A stretch of DNA of 64,000 bases, from contig CALZFC010000067.1 in NCBI GenBank assembly GCA_945643635.1, positions 292,501 to 356,500 on the forward strand, written 5' to 3'. The notes below the pieces were generated by a model that saw nothing but the letters and a program-made list of their open reading frames with translations, did no database searches and was not told where the DNA came from. The number at the start of each line of letters is the position of its first letter. Positions within the stretch are counted from its first letter, which is position 1. Below, piece by piece: positions 11,050-22,790 of the stretch. Both the position numbers and the translations under genes were made by a program. This DNA comes from Allodiplogaster sudhausi. Its lineage: Eukaryota; Nematoda; Chromadorea; Rhabditida; Diplogasteridae.

Positions 11050-11439
11050 CTGCACAAGAATGCCACCCCGCGACTGCCCCCCTCTCGTCTCTCTCTGCTG
11101 GGTCTTCTTTCTCCTTTATGTCCCCCTCTGCACAACCCTTCCCGCCAACAGCACAAAGCTCAGGAGATCTCCTCTCTTCCGTCGCAAGAAGTCGCTCTGC
11201 TACTGGAAGATCCTCACGGTTCGGCCACCATGTAATGAAGCCCTCCTACGAGGGGGTAAGAATGAGATGAATGGGGAGTCATCGTGACATCTCGCTATCT
11301 CTCCATCTCATTCTCACTTTTTCCATCTCTTCATTTTGTTCCTCGTCGCCAGCATTTCCACTGTCGCCGTAACTCTCTACTCGTCAATAGAATATGCATT
11401 TTTGATTTACTTCTAAACTTCTAGTTATAGCCAAAAGTG

Positions 11440-11480
11440 CTTCACGAATTGCCGCCATTCTGTGACGGCAATTCGTGAAG
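11440..11480. repeat. 15-bp perfect hairpin
   Basis: CTTCACGAATTGCCG at 11440-11454 pairs exactly with 11466-11480 around an 11-base loop. It is followed on the plus strand by an open stretch (FVKTEDAAVKTEEIDLNL) that I cannot assign to a gene. Confidence 0.85.
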
Positions 11481-11629
11481 ACCGAGGACGCCGCGGTCAA
11501 GACGGAGGAGATTGATTTGAATTTGTTCATGGCGGGAAATTTGACAAAAAAATGAATTATTCAACAAGAAAGAATCGATTCCCTAAAATCCGTTATAAAT
11601 TAGCGATGGAGCAGGGAACAACCGGACTA

Positions 11630-12480
11630 GCATGGCATTTGTTTGTGAATGGCGATAAATAAATTAGAGAATCCACAGTTGATTGCCGTGAAAGTAATCT
11701 GGGGGAAAATAACTTTATAATTAGTATTAATAATTCTGATTATTTGATAAATTCATTGCTGCATAAGGCTTCGATTGAGCCTTTCCTTCTTCGATTAACT
11801 AGAACAATGGCTGAAACTGGAATAGACTTTACTTACCTGGAATACATTTTCATCTCCTTCAATTTACTCAACACTACTTATGAAATTTAACGAAATATTC
11901 TTCTCAACACAGAAAACGCCCTCTTGAATTCGCGCCTTTTTGCTTGACGCAAGGGCGAGGGGCACCTGTGATTTTTAAGACCCCGACTTCAATAAACAGA
12001 AAATGTTTAATATATTCTTCTTTGAAGAAATTAATTCTTGTCACTACATTTAGCATGTTTCTAAATAAAAGGAAGTATAATTAATTATTCGTTGTAAACA
12101 TTTCTTAACAAAAAAGCCCCCCCCCCCTTCACACAAACAACGGTGGATTCCCGCGCATCCTTGAGGATAAATTAAGATACATTTCGCAAATGTTTGTTAT
12201 TTGCACACTTGTGCTCATTATTGGATTAATAATATAAAGCAAAGTGAAATAAGCAACGATTAACTGAGGCTCATTTCGATCCACCGATGCAGATTTCGCC
12301 ATTTTCGCAGTTGTGAAGCGGTCGAGTGGTCGACTCGACGACATTGTCAAGTCAGCGGGCGCCATCTGAAAGTTATTTTCTCTTCAAAATATTTTTTCCT
12401 TGTGCTTTCTATTCTTTTCTCATATATTTCCTTCATTGTTGCATAGACTCCTGCTACTTACCGCTGTAAATCTACTCTCT

Positions 12481-12511
<31 letters not shown>

Positions 12512-13172
12512 GGTCTCACTTTCCATCTCTCCCACTCTCTCCTTCCATCTATCTCATTCCCGCACTCTACGCTTGTCACTCTTTCTCTCTCTCGCCCTCT
12601 CTTTCTCTCGTTCCCTCTCTTCTCTCGCAGGACTCTCTCGGCTTCGTCTCCGTGCCTCCCCACGCCGTCTCCATTCCAATCAAAGTTGCCCCTCCAGAAG
12701 GCCAAGATGACGTCATCGAGAAGGATATCAAATGCCACACGGACTGCCTTTACTTACAAAGAAATTTATTTGGAATAAATGGCTATATTTCGTAAAAACT
12801 CACGGTCAGACTACTTTATTTGCGAAATAATTTTCGGATAATAATTTTAAAAAAAAACACGATAGCAGAGCATGACATGTGGTTTTCGCTCCAACGTAAC
12901 ATTCATTATCACAGCGTTTATCTTGGACACTGATGAGTCAGCGCTCGTGAATACTATGACCCTGCAAGAAAAGAATATCGCATGGTATCAAAGCAAACAG
13001 TAACCTTCTTCCTTTTCCTTATTTTATCCATGCTAAAGCTCAATTGTCATTATTACTTGGAAGTATTCCGATTTGTATATCAGCGAAATGTATGAAAAAT
13101 TGCTATTTTGACCGCGAATTTGTGAAAGTTTGGTAACATACTTACATAAATGGCTCCCACAGAACTTCTTCT

Positions 13173-13211
<39 letters not shown>

Positions 13212-13865
13212 TCTCTCTCTTTCTCTCTCTTTATATTTCGCTTGCTTTCCAGTTCTCTCTCTCTCACTCATCGTCAATCTCTCACCTATTCCAATTATCT
13301 ATCACGAAAATATAGACCATATCACAGAACATGATTATTTTCACCTCAGACAGGCAAACAAAACCGCATGTACATATACGTAGTTGTAGTGAATGAAAGA
13401 ATAAAAATGCTACATATGGGGAGCGCTGAACAATTTGGTATAATGAAGGTAGACATTCGAACATGAACGGTGTGTGCATTTTCTTGAGTGGCTACTCGAA
13501 TGATAAAGAGAGAGAAAGAGAGAAAAAGCCAGAGAGTGAGAGGAAAGGCGAGAGAGAGCAAGAGAGAGAGAGAGAGAGAGGGACAAAGCGAGAGAGTGAT
13601 AAAGAGAAAACGGAGAAGAACGGAGGGAGATATAACGAGGGAGAAAACGAGATACTTTCAAGTCATCTCGAATAGGGTCATGAGGTCTTCGAAAGAATGC
13701 CGGAGAGTCAGCGATACAATGGGGGAGTGGGGAGAAAAAAGTAAAATTAAATTAAAACTTTCACTGAAATCCCATCCGGTGGATTACGCATTCCCCTCAG
13801 CAATATGTAATAGCGCATGGGGATGGGGGCTGATTGGCGACAGCGCGCGCTTGGCGACAGCGCGC
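11630..13865 (+). repeat. Complex dispersed repeat, copy 1 (most complete)
   Basis: This copy carries most blocks of the family in order. Block H is GGTGGATTCCCGCGCATCCT at 12142. A CT tract follows (12478-12627). Next is an exon-like block beginning TCTCGCAG|GACTC with the open frame GFVSVPPHAVSIPIKVAPPE at 12627-12740. Block C (GAGCATGACA near 12887) and block B (AAAACCGCATGTACA near 13360) come next, then block F (GGTGTGTGCATTTTCT near 13469), a GA tract, and block A (CCGGTGGATTACGCATTC at 13779). No transposase or reverse transcriptase frame is seen. The family may be a degraded transposable element or an amplified gene segment. Confidence 0.8.
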
Positions 13866-14195
13866 GCAGCGCGCTGACGCTATTTGGGTTTCGGGTCGGG
13901 CAGTTTGTATGGGATTTCTTGAGTATACTTCATATACCTACCCCGGGGTGCCGTAACTTTTTTGTTTGTGGTTCCTAAGTTCAGATCTTTGTATCTATGT
14001 TCACCGCGCGCCGAGCTGAGTCGAATGACATATAGATGAGGTCTGTAGCTCCACTGGGGACCGAGATACAGACCCCTCGAAAAGTCAGGTTTTCGTTGCG
14101 CTGCAACGGCCCATTATCTCGGCGCCCCGTGTCCGTACAGACCTCATCTATATGTCATTCGGCTCCGCACGGCGTGGGAAGAAAGATATGCTAGG
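13850..14195. repeat. Imperfect palindrome with a perfect core of about 28 bp
   Basis: The stretch TCGAATGACATATAGATGAG plus GTCTGTA (from 14021) is repeated as its reverse complement ending near 14161. Weaker pairing extends outwards (CGCGCGCCGAGC against GCCGTGCGGAGC) and inwards. A GC-rich repeat (TTGGCGACAGCGCGCGC) lies just upstream. Confidence 0.8.
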
Positions 14196-14289
14196 TCTCA
14201 TACCTTAGGGCCTTAGACCACTTTCCCCGAGTCTCAAATTTCTCCAAGTCCAGGTCCTAATAAGAGTGAAGTGCCCTCTGGAGGCCTCC

Positions 14290-15062
14290 TGGCCCCTAGA
14301 GACCCTAGATCAAAGTTGTTCCTCACCCTTTGAGGACCCCGAATACCCACTTTTGGGGTCCCTCAGGGGACCCTTAAGGGTCCCTTTGGGGACCCTTAAC
14401 CGAATATTTTCCCAAGTTCTAGGGACCCATAACTGAACTTTTCCTTGACATTTTTGGGACCCTCAGGGGACCCTTAAGGGTCCTTTTAGGGTACCTTTTG
14501 GGGACCCTTTAGGGGACTCTTAGGGGACATTTGGACCCCCACTATACTAAGTTGGCAACATGCCAAATCTGGACTTGTGAACGATTCTGGACCCCCACTA
14601 TACTAAGTTGGCAACATGGCAAATCTGAACTTGTGACCAATTCTGGACCAAACTATACTAAGTTGTCAGTACCGCAATTACCAGCCTAATTTGCATAAAT
14701 TTGCATATTGGAGGGACTTACACAGGAAAGTCTATGGAAGAATTTTTTCAACCTAATTTGCATACATTTGCATATTTGGGAGATACGGTGTAGCACCGTG
14801 TAATATATAACCCTATACAATTCTTGAAAAAAATTTTCATGTTTTTTCCCAATTTTGAAACAACTTGTATTGCGAAGCCTAACCCACATATAGGAGGCGT
14901 GGCCCCTTCTAATGTATAACCCTATAGCAGGCGTGGAAAATTTTTTTCAAGTATTTTCCAAATTTAAAACAACTTGTATTGCGAAGCCTAACCCACAGAT
15001 AGAAGGTTTAGAACCGGCTAATGTATAACCCTATAGCAGGCGTAGAAAATTTTTTTAAAGAC
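14290..15062 (+). repeat. Nested tandem repeats
   Basis: Four tandem blocks follow one another. First is a series built on CAGGGGACCCTTAAGGGTCC (14340-14530). Next is a unit of about 62 bp with CCCCACTATACTAAGTTGGC, present two and a half times (14530-14665). Then comes a doublet with CCTAATTTGCATAAATTTGC (14690-14785). Last is a unit of about 110 bp with ACAACTTGTATTGCGAAGCC (14800-15060). No gene is seen. Confidence 0.85.
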
Positions 15063-15584
15063 TTTTCCAAAGTCTAATAAAAGTAGGGAAACCCTTGTTT
15101 TTCCCATGCTTCCGGGGGTTTCAGAAGGGATCTTTTCTTCACGCCTACCGCGTGAATAAAATAACTGTCTATTTGGCTTCCGGCCCGGGATTGGATAAGC
15201 CGAGAAACAAGGCCCTCATTAGAGTAAAAAGACGAAGTCGAATAAAAGCAGGGAAATTTCCCTGCTTTTATTCGACTTGGTCTTTTTTGTACTAAAGGAG
15301 TGTAGTGTTTCTCGGCTTGAGATTTCCCTGCTTTTATTCGACTTGGTCTTTTTTTTGTTCTAAAGGAGTGTAGTGTTTCTCGGCTTGAGATTTCCCTGCT
15401 TTTATTCGACTTCGTCTTTTTACTCTAATGAGGGCCTTGTTTCTCGGCTTATCCAATCCCGGGCCGGAAGCCAAATAGACAGTTATTTTATTCACGCGGT
15501 AGGCGTGAAGAAAAGATCCCTTCTGAAACCCCCGGAAGCATGGGAAAAACAAGGGTTTCCCTACTTTTATTAGACTTTGGAAAA
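15063..15584. repeat. Large near-perfect palindrome (arms about 194 bp)
   Basis: Arm 15063-15256 is repeated as reverse complement at 15390-15584. The centre holds two or three copies of a unit of about 75 bp (TTTCTCGGCTTGAGATTTCC, then CTGCTTTTATTCGACTT). Because the arms match, the same peptide can be read from both strands, which is why these ORFs are not called as genes. It is probably a fold-back element or a non-autonomous transposon without coding capacity. Confidence 0.9.
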
Positions 15585-16153
15585 TGAAGACTTGTTTTGC
15601 CACCGGGCTATTATATATTTCTCGAAAAACCCTTTCCATTTTTTTGTATTTTTTTCTATCACTGCTAATAGTATATTTGTTTAATTAATAAAAACAGTTG
15701 TAATTTTTAAAAATTTTAAGGCCCCAAAATAAATTGTATAAGACATAACGCGATAGTCATGAACATATGTGATATTTACATACATATGTATGTGTCGACC
15801 TATCTACATATATGACGGTGCCAACTAAAAAAACGGTCGTTTTTGCGTTTTCGAGAAATTTGTGTCATTTGTGTAGAAAAGTACATGTACTAAACAACAT
15901 ATTTTTTTGAGCATCTTTATGCACGTACAATGGTGCGCAAATAATTTTGCGCGTAAATATACATGTCCTAATGTGCGCGGAAATCATTTTGGAAAATTAC
16001 CTTGAAAGTACGCGTATAAATGTGTGCAGAGATCAGACAAAAAAATAAGCAGAAAAGTACGTGAACATTAGTGCTCAAAAGTCATCAAGAAAAATGAGCA
16101 AAAATATACGTGTACAAAAGTGTGCTGAAAATCTGGGCCAGAAAGTACGCATA

Positions 16154-16387
16154 CTTATACGATTAAAAAAAAAAGAAGTAGGTCATTAATTCTTTTCTTT
16201 ATTTTCCATTCGCATCTTTCTTAAAAAAGAAACGAAACGATTAAACTGAATTACGTTAAGTACTTTTTTATGATGATGCGTGTGAATTTATTTAATTCCA
16301 CTCATTCAAGCTTTCTCCCTTGTTCTTGTTCCATTCGTATTTCTCCATATTATCACTCACTCACTTAATGCTTATACGATTAAAAAA
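16154..16387 (+). repeat. Captured host repeat segment bracketed by 17-bp direct repeats
   Basis: CTTATACGATTAAAAAA occurs at 16154-16170 and again at 16371-16387. Between them lies about 185 bp that looks identical, by eye, to 18247-18431 (it begins AGTAGGTCATTAATTCTTTT). The 18.2-kb copy continues into a CT tract, the copy here does not. This looks like a patch of local repeat copied into the fold-back element. Confidence 0.8.
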
Positions 16388-16601
16388 GACAATTAACTAT
16401 CCTACTTATCTAGGAAAACAACAAAACCTTCACCTAATAAGTTTAGAAAGTAAAAATCACAATATCGGTCATTTTCAAACCCCAACAAACAAAATGCCAA
16501 CGTCAAGTCCACCCTACACTGGCAAGAATAAATAAACTAAAACATTAGAAAAGCAATAGAACATAAAATAGCTTTAAAATATAATATGGAGCAATGTAAG
16601 A

Positions 16602-16735
16602 ATGTCGAAACATGTTTTCGAAAAGGTCCATCTAAAACGCGCAGCAAACGCGCGAGAAACTGAAACTGCGCACGAATCGTGCTTTGCACGCAACGCTGCT
16701 AGCAGGCCGTTTTCGAAAACATGTTTCGACATCCT
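16602..16735. repeat. Short inverted-repeat element at the centre of the fold-back
   Basis: ATGTCGAAACATGTTTTCGA at 16602 pairs with its reverse complement ending at about 16732, with a GC-rich loop of about 85 bp (AAACGCGCAGCAAACGCGCG). It may be a tiny MITE nested at the centre of the larger element. Confidence 0.75.
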
Positions 16736-17439
16736 AACTTCCCTCCATAGTATGTTTCAAGCTATTTTTGTTTTTGTTTTCTCTTCTAATGTTTTTATTT
16801 ATACGACTTTGCCATTATTGGGTGGGCTGTTGTCATTTTGTTTGTTGGGGTGTTGAACATAGCCGATATTGTGATTTTTACTTTATAAACTTATTAAGTG
16901 AACGTTTTGTTGTATTCCTCGATAGGTAGAATATTGAGTTGTTTTTTACTCGTAAAAGCATTAATTCACTCTTGTAATTAAGAGGTTTTTTCGCCATTCT
17001 TATTTCATTTTTGAGCACTTTTGTACATGTATTTTTGTGTTCAATTTTTTGAGCAGTTTTGTACGCGTACTTTCTGGCCCATATTTTCCATACACTTTTG
17101 TACGCGTATATTTGTGCCCACTTTCTTGTATTGTTTTTGAGCACTTTAGTACATGTACATTTCAGCTAATTTTTGACTCCGTTTTATGAACAAATTTGTA
17201 CGTGTTTATTTTTGCTCTATTCTGAAACTGATTTCGAGCAGTTTAATACATGTACATTTGTAGTAATTTTTCACTCGAATTTCTGCACACTTTTATACGT
17301 GGATAAAGATGCCCAAAAAAATGTGCAGTTTAGTAAGCCTACACATGACACAAATCACTCGAAAACGCAAAAACGACCGTTTTTTTAGTTGGCACCGTCA
17401 TATATGCAGCTATTATTAATGTGAACATCTGAATATGAA

Positions 17440-18426
17440 ATGTTCAGATTCAGCGTCGCTGTGACAGACGAAAATTCTTTCAAAAATCTCCACTGTATCG
17501 AGCAGGAACAAACATTAATCTCATGTATTTCTTTTCAGAAAAATTTAGAATGAAAATTAATCAATGACCTATTTTCCTGCTTCTGATTGGAAATACCGCC
17601 TATGAGAAATAAAATTTCGGCCAAATATACTTCCCTGCGGTTTTGCTAACTTCTGAATGATCGTAATAAGAATTGCTGCATAATGCGTCGATGTACAAAC
17701 CCTGGCTTTATCGATTAACTAGAACAATAGCTTGAACTGGAATGGACATTTCGTTCCTGGAATATATTTTTATCTCCTTCAATTTCTGGCCGTCGTTCAC
17801 TCGTCTGTCATTCAAGGCAGAGAACATTTTATTTTCTTACGTTTGACATGCACTTCGGATACTGCTGCCACCACTGGTGGAAAATAATGATAGTGGCAGT
17901 TAGAAATACACCAGAAGAGAGCCGGGGGTTTTGATTCAAACAGGAAGAATAAAGGGGAGTAATAATAATACCACATGATCTTGAACATTATTCTCCCATA
18001 TAAACATCTAATTGCTGCACTCTTTTTGAGGCATCCGTTGAATTGCTTTATGCACTCTGATACATTAAACTCCATTTTTCCAGGTATGTACAGTGCGATC
18101 CATTTTCAGTAGTTACGATTAGGCGAAGATCAATTCATTGTGTAAGAATTCCAAGTAAGACTATTATGAGGTTGGCAAAACCGCCGGGAACTATGTTTGC
18201 TCAAAATAATCTTTCATGTAGACAGTGATTCAAATCATAAGCAAAAAGTAGGTCATTAATTCTTTTCTTTATTTTCCATTCGCATCTTTCTTAAAAAAGA
18301 AACGAAACGATTAAACTGAATTACGTTAAGTACTTTTTTATGATGATGCGTGTGAATTTATTTAATTCCACTCATTCAAGCTTTCTCCCTTGTTCTTGTT
18401 CCATTCGTATTTCTCCATATTATCAC

Positions 18427-18472
<46 letters not shown>

Positions 18473-18496
18473 GCTCTCTCTCTATCTCTCTCTCTC

Positions 18497-18536
<40 letters not shown>

Positions 18537-21310
18537 TTATCCCTCGTGTTAACACCCGAGAAGATGCAAATACCTGTCATGTTCAGATGATTTCATATAT
18601 CATTTCTGTATTTATATTATTTTTAATACCTAAAAATAATTTTAGGATAAGTCAGATTAATATTGTATATCATTTCCAACCAAAATGGATATTTTTATTG
18701 CTAAATTATTCGCTGGCGGATTGATTGTTGAGATGATAGATATATGCACTACTCATTTATCTCGCTGTTTAATTAAGCAAGGATATCGTACATATGATTT
18801 GTATATCTCACGATAAAATAGAGAAAGATTTATCGTAAAAACAGGGCTTTATAATTAATGATAGTAATTTATAATTGAATAAAGGAGTACAACTCGCGGT
18901 CAATCAATATTTCTTGTGCCTGAATTGTTTGCGCCAGAGCACAACAGGTTCACATTCTCTCTCTCCATCTTTCACTCCCTCCGTCCACCTTCACCACTCT
19001 CTCCCTACATCATTCTCAATCGCTTACTCTAGGCTTGCCACAATCTCTCTCACAATCAGACCCTAATTCTCTCCTTCTCTCTGGACTCCGCTACGGTCTG
19101 GAAATCAAGTATTTCATGGAGAATTCCTCTTTTTGAACCGGCATGCTTTTAAGCATTAAAATGCGCCGCAAAATATCTCTCTATATCTAAATTTCACCAC
19201 CGGTTTTGTCTCCGTAGCGCTCCCACTCCATTTGATTAAACTCGACCATATTACTGTATATTTTTAAATACTATTAAATCTCGAAAAAAGACGGTGTCTC
19301 AGAACATTATTGACTTCATCTCAGACGAGTAAGCAAAACCGCATGTACAGTTGAAGTATATATATATAAAAAATCTTGGAAAAGTATGAAAGTAAAGATA
19401 GTATTTTTTATTAGTATTAAAAATAAAGAGATTTATTAAAAAGTAATGCTAGATTTCTTCTATCACATTCTTGAAAAAAAATTCTACCTAATTTTTTTTT
19501 CTTGCCACCATGACTTCATCCACTCCTATTAATCTATACCTAGTATCATGTAACATCCTCTTGTCTGTCTCAGTCTAATTTCAGAGTGCTCATTTCATTC
19601 AATTGTCCACGGCCCAATGATTAAGAGTAGGCCATGGTCCCAAGGTCCGGGGGAAGGGGGACGGTCACCTTGTTAGACACTACTTATGAAATTTAACGAA
19701 ATCTTTTTCTCACCATAAAACTCTCTCTTGAATTCGCGACTTTTTGCTTGGCGCAAGGGCGATGGGCACCGGTGATTTTGAAGACGCTGACTTCAATAAT
19801 CAGAAAATTTTTAATATATTCTTCTTTAAAGAAATTCATTCTTGTCACTACATTTAGCATGTTTCTAAAAAAAAAGGAAGTACAATTTACTATTCGTTTT
19901 AAACATTTCTTAACAACAAAAAAAAACTCCCCCTCCCCCTCCCACAGGTCACGGTGGATTCCCGCGCATCCTTGAGGATAAATTACGATACATTTCGCAA
20001 ATGTTGGTTAAATGTACAACTTTTATTGATTATTGGAATAATAATATAAAGGAAAGTGAAATAATCAACGATTGATAGAGGCTCACTTTCGATCCATCGA
20101 TGCAGATTTCGCCATAATAGCAGTTGTGGAGATGTCGAGTGGTCGACTCGACAACCTTGTCGAGCTGCTGTCAGGTGGCGCCTCCTGAATCTTCTTTTCT
20201 CTTGAAATAATTTTGTGTATTCCTCGTGCTCACAATTTTTTATTGATATCACGGTTCCATAGACTCCTGCTATTTACCGCTGTAAATCTACTCTCTCTCT
20301 CTCTCTCTCTCTCGGTCTCTCTCTCCCTCTCTCTCTCTCAGTCTCTCTCCCTCTCTCTCTCTCTCTTGGTCTCTCTCTCCCTATCTCTCTCCTTCTCTCT
20401 CTCTCTCTCTCGGTCTCTCTCTCCCCCTCTCTCTCTCTTGGTCTCTCTCTCTCCCTATCTCTCTCCCTCTCTCTCTCTCGGTCTCTCTCTCCCTCTCTCT
20501 CTATCTTGGTCTCCCTCTCCCAATCTCTCTCCCTCTCTCCCTCTCTCTCTCGGTCTCTCTCTCCCTCTCTCTCTCTCTTTTGGTCTCTCTCTCTCCCTAT
20601 CTCTCTCTCCCTCCCTCTCTCTCTCGGTCTCTCTCTCCCTCTCTCTCTCTCGGTCTCTCTCTCTCTCTCCTTCCATCTCTCTGATTCCCTCACTCTACGC
20701 TTGTCACACACACTCGTTCACCCCCTCGCAGGATTCCGTCGATCGAGAACACAACATTTATCATCACATCACATCTTTTGTGTTTATTCATCATCTTACG
20801 ATAGAACTAGTAAATGCGTACGAAAATCATGGGCCTATTGCAAGATAGATCGGCAAACCAAAGAAGAAAACCTTTTTGCTTTTCCTCCTTTTCCCTCCTT
20901 TGAGGAACTTCTCAGATCTGGCTCACTGAAAGGTGTGGCCAAAATAACAAATTTTGGGACGGTTATATTTAGGCGAGTCAAATATTAAATGTTGACAAAT
21001 TGCTCTATCTTCAAATTTTGAGAATTTTATGAATCTTATACAATTATATATAGAGAGTCGCCCCTTCTCGTTCAGGGAATACAACAGGAAGCGAGAGAGA
21101 GAGAAGAGAGAAATGAGGAGAGAGAGAGAAAGAGACAGAGAGAGAGAGTGACAGATATTGTAAAAGGAGCGAAAATTACATAAAAAATTTTACTGTTCAG
21201 TGAAAAATGGAACCAGGTGGATTACGAAACAGTTCCAGTAATATGTAGGAGCGCATTCTCAAGCGAGCTGATGATCAGAGCGTTTCGCTACGTTCAAATA
21301 ACGCTATCTC
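17440..21310. repeat. Complex dispersed repeat, copy region 2
   Basis: Blocks present include an E block (17530-17690), an inverted E block (about 18130-18250), a CT tract (18429-18535), D (18780-18880), B (19310-19360) and H (GGTGGATTCCCGCGCATCCT at 19951). These are followed by a CT minisatellite and the start of the exon-like block (CTCGCAGGATTCCGTCG at 20726), cut short, and an A block (21217). The stretch 19680-20285 is a close copy of 11870-12485. Confidence 0.75.
20290..20690 (+). repeat. CT minisatellite, unit about 50 bp
   Basis: CT tracts are punctuated by TCGGTCTCTCTCTCC and TTGGTCTCTCTC at regular spacing. It ends just before the splice-acceptor-like CTCGCAGGATTCC. The long serine/leucine and arginine/glutamate ORFs here are products of the repeat. 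Confidence 0.9.
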
Positions 21311-21644
21311 GAAAAACTTATCTTTTATTTTTCGAATTTGTTTCCGTCATTGCTGCTACAGTTTTTCTGTATATGCAGTTTTTCTATATTCCGACGCGCC
21401 GTTGCCGCTGACAAAGGCGGCATTGAACTTTATTGCTTATTATTTTTAATATCATCATTATGGTATTACTAAAAAAATCATGGTTCACTGTAAATATATT
21501 TATAGAAAATACTTTAATGTACCGAATATTATTTTTAAATGCTGCGGTGGGTGGTTTGGTTGCCCGGCTCAGAAACAAAAGCACATCGCTCACCATCAGA
21601 AGGCATGAAGGGAAGATGCAATATGGTGGTGCAAAATTCTAAAA

Positions 21645-22010
21645 GAAAAACAAGTTAGTAATACATGGCCAGTTGAAGAAGTGACAGCGATGTCCATTCG
21701 GCCTTCTTCGATCTGAGGGGAAAAAATTGACATCACATTTACATATAATTTTTATCCATTTATTACTTAAAATTTTAAGCGCGGAGTCCTTACAGAAGCA
21801 GCACTTCTCGTAGCCCATTTAATAATGACTAGCGAGATGCCATGCAATCCACCAGGTGCAGTGTTGCTAATAATTCCAATTCTATTTCATGCAATCATAT
21901 CATCGCTGTCTCTTGCAGCATTTCGTATTCACTTAATATTTCTCTTCTTTTACAATTCTCTTTCTCTCTCGTTATTTTTTCTCTGTCTCTGAAAATAAGA
22001 TATGATATTT
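21645..22010 (+). repeat. About 360-bp repeat, sister copy at 33118-33480
   Basis: The two copies, 11.5 kb apart, are close to identical over long stretches (for example CAATCCACCAGGTGCAGTGT, then GCTAATAATTCCAATTC). Both keep an open frame starting MTSEMPCNPPGAVLLIIPIL, at 21825 here and 33303 there, with a hydrophobic centre. The sequence overlaps the reverse complement of repeat block A. The ORF is probably a passenger, but its conservation is noted. Confidence 0.8.
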
Positions 22011-22019
22011 ATTTAAAAA

Positions 22020-22790
22020 TATATATACTTAATAACAATTCAAAATGTCTTCTCCTTGTCAGTAATGTTAGGTGCCATGTTGTTGTTGTGAACATTGTGT
22101 CAGGTTAAAACACGCAAATTAAAAATTGAGTTTTTGGTTGCTTTAAGGTAAGCTCACCCGCTTCACTCTGCCTCATCTCCTCATCTCGATCTGGATGACT
22201 CTGCACTTCTCGTTCTCTTTCTCAGTGGAGGGGCCAGCGGAGAGAGCGCAGCAAGGAAGAGAATTAGAAGAGGACGAGGATAGAGACGGCCGAGACGGTG
22301 GAGGGAGCAGGAGAGGGCAGCGGGAGAGACGCACGGATGGAGAGACTGGAATGGACTGAGAGAGGGAGAGGGAGAGAAAGAGAGAAAGGGGAGGGAGATA
22401 TGTATATTGCAAGTATTTCAATGTACCCTACCCACTGCCAACCTTTGTAAACTATCAGATACAAGACTGTATGTAATGCTTTGTTTGCTTTCTAGCGAAA
22501 GATAGCTGGAATTTGATTTTTAAAAATTGCCAACGAATAAAGTCAATGTATAAAATGCAGCTATGCTTAAAAGTAAGTCGGCGAAAGAAAAGAAAGGATT
22601 TTGAGTATGTATTTCATTTAGAACACAAAAATCCAAAAATAATGCATGCCAGAATAGAGAGAGAGAGAGCAAAAGAATGGCGGAGTACAGATGGAAAAAG
22701 AGCGAGGGAGAAAGCGAGAATGAGAGGAATGCAAAACGGACATCGATTAATTCGCATCGCATTTAATAAATCCACTTGCAGCAATTGGGC
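22020..22790. other. Intergenic stretch with no supported gene
   Basis: This stretch is GA-rich at 22330-22400 and 22650-22720. No block of the complex repeat is clear and no splice-consistent exon was found. Confidence 0.5.

Larger units (their letters stand above)
15807..17406. mobile_element. 1.6-kb fold-back (long terminal inverted repeat) element
   Basis: Both ends carry ACGGTGCCAACTAAAAAAAC as inverted repeats (15815 onwards, and ending at 17398). Both are flanked by CATATATG. That octamer could be an 8-bp target duplication as in hAT elements, but it is itself palindromic and may belong to the TIR. The arms continue inwards for several hundred bases and are rich in degenerate units built on GTACRYGTAC and GAGCACTTT. 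No transposase frame is present. A nested hairpin (16602-16735) and a captured local repeat (16154-16387) lie inside. Confidence 0.85.

Noticed and set aside
11046..11270. Serine/proline-rich plus-strand ORF and overlapping cysteine-containing frame
   Set aside because: The minus-strand PAN-like exon with a near-consensus donor explains part of the region better, and the rest is CT-rich.
15095..15639. Two ORFs of 66 and 101 codons with an identical peptide on opposite strands
   Set aside because: The identity is a direct result of the palindrome; no known domain and no splice sites.
16602..16856. 84-codon plus-strand ORF with Arg-rich start
   Set aside because: It spans the nested inverted repeat and its arm; the hairpin explains the open frame.
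12400..20850. Long serine/leucine-rich and arginine/glutamate-rich ORFs
   Set aside because: They are read-through of CT or GA tracts in frame and have no start context, domains or splice support.
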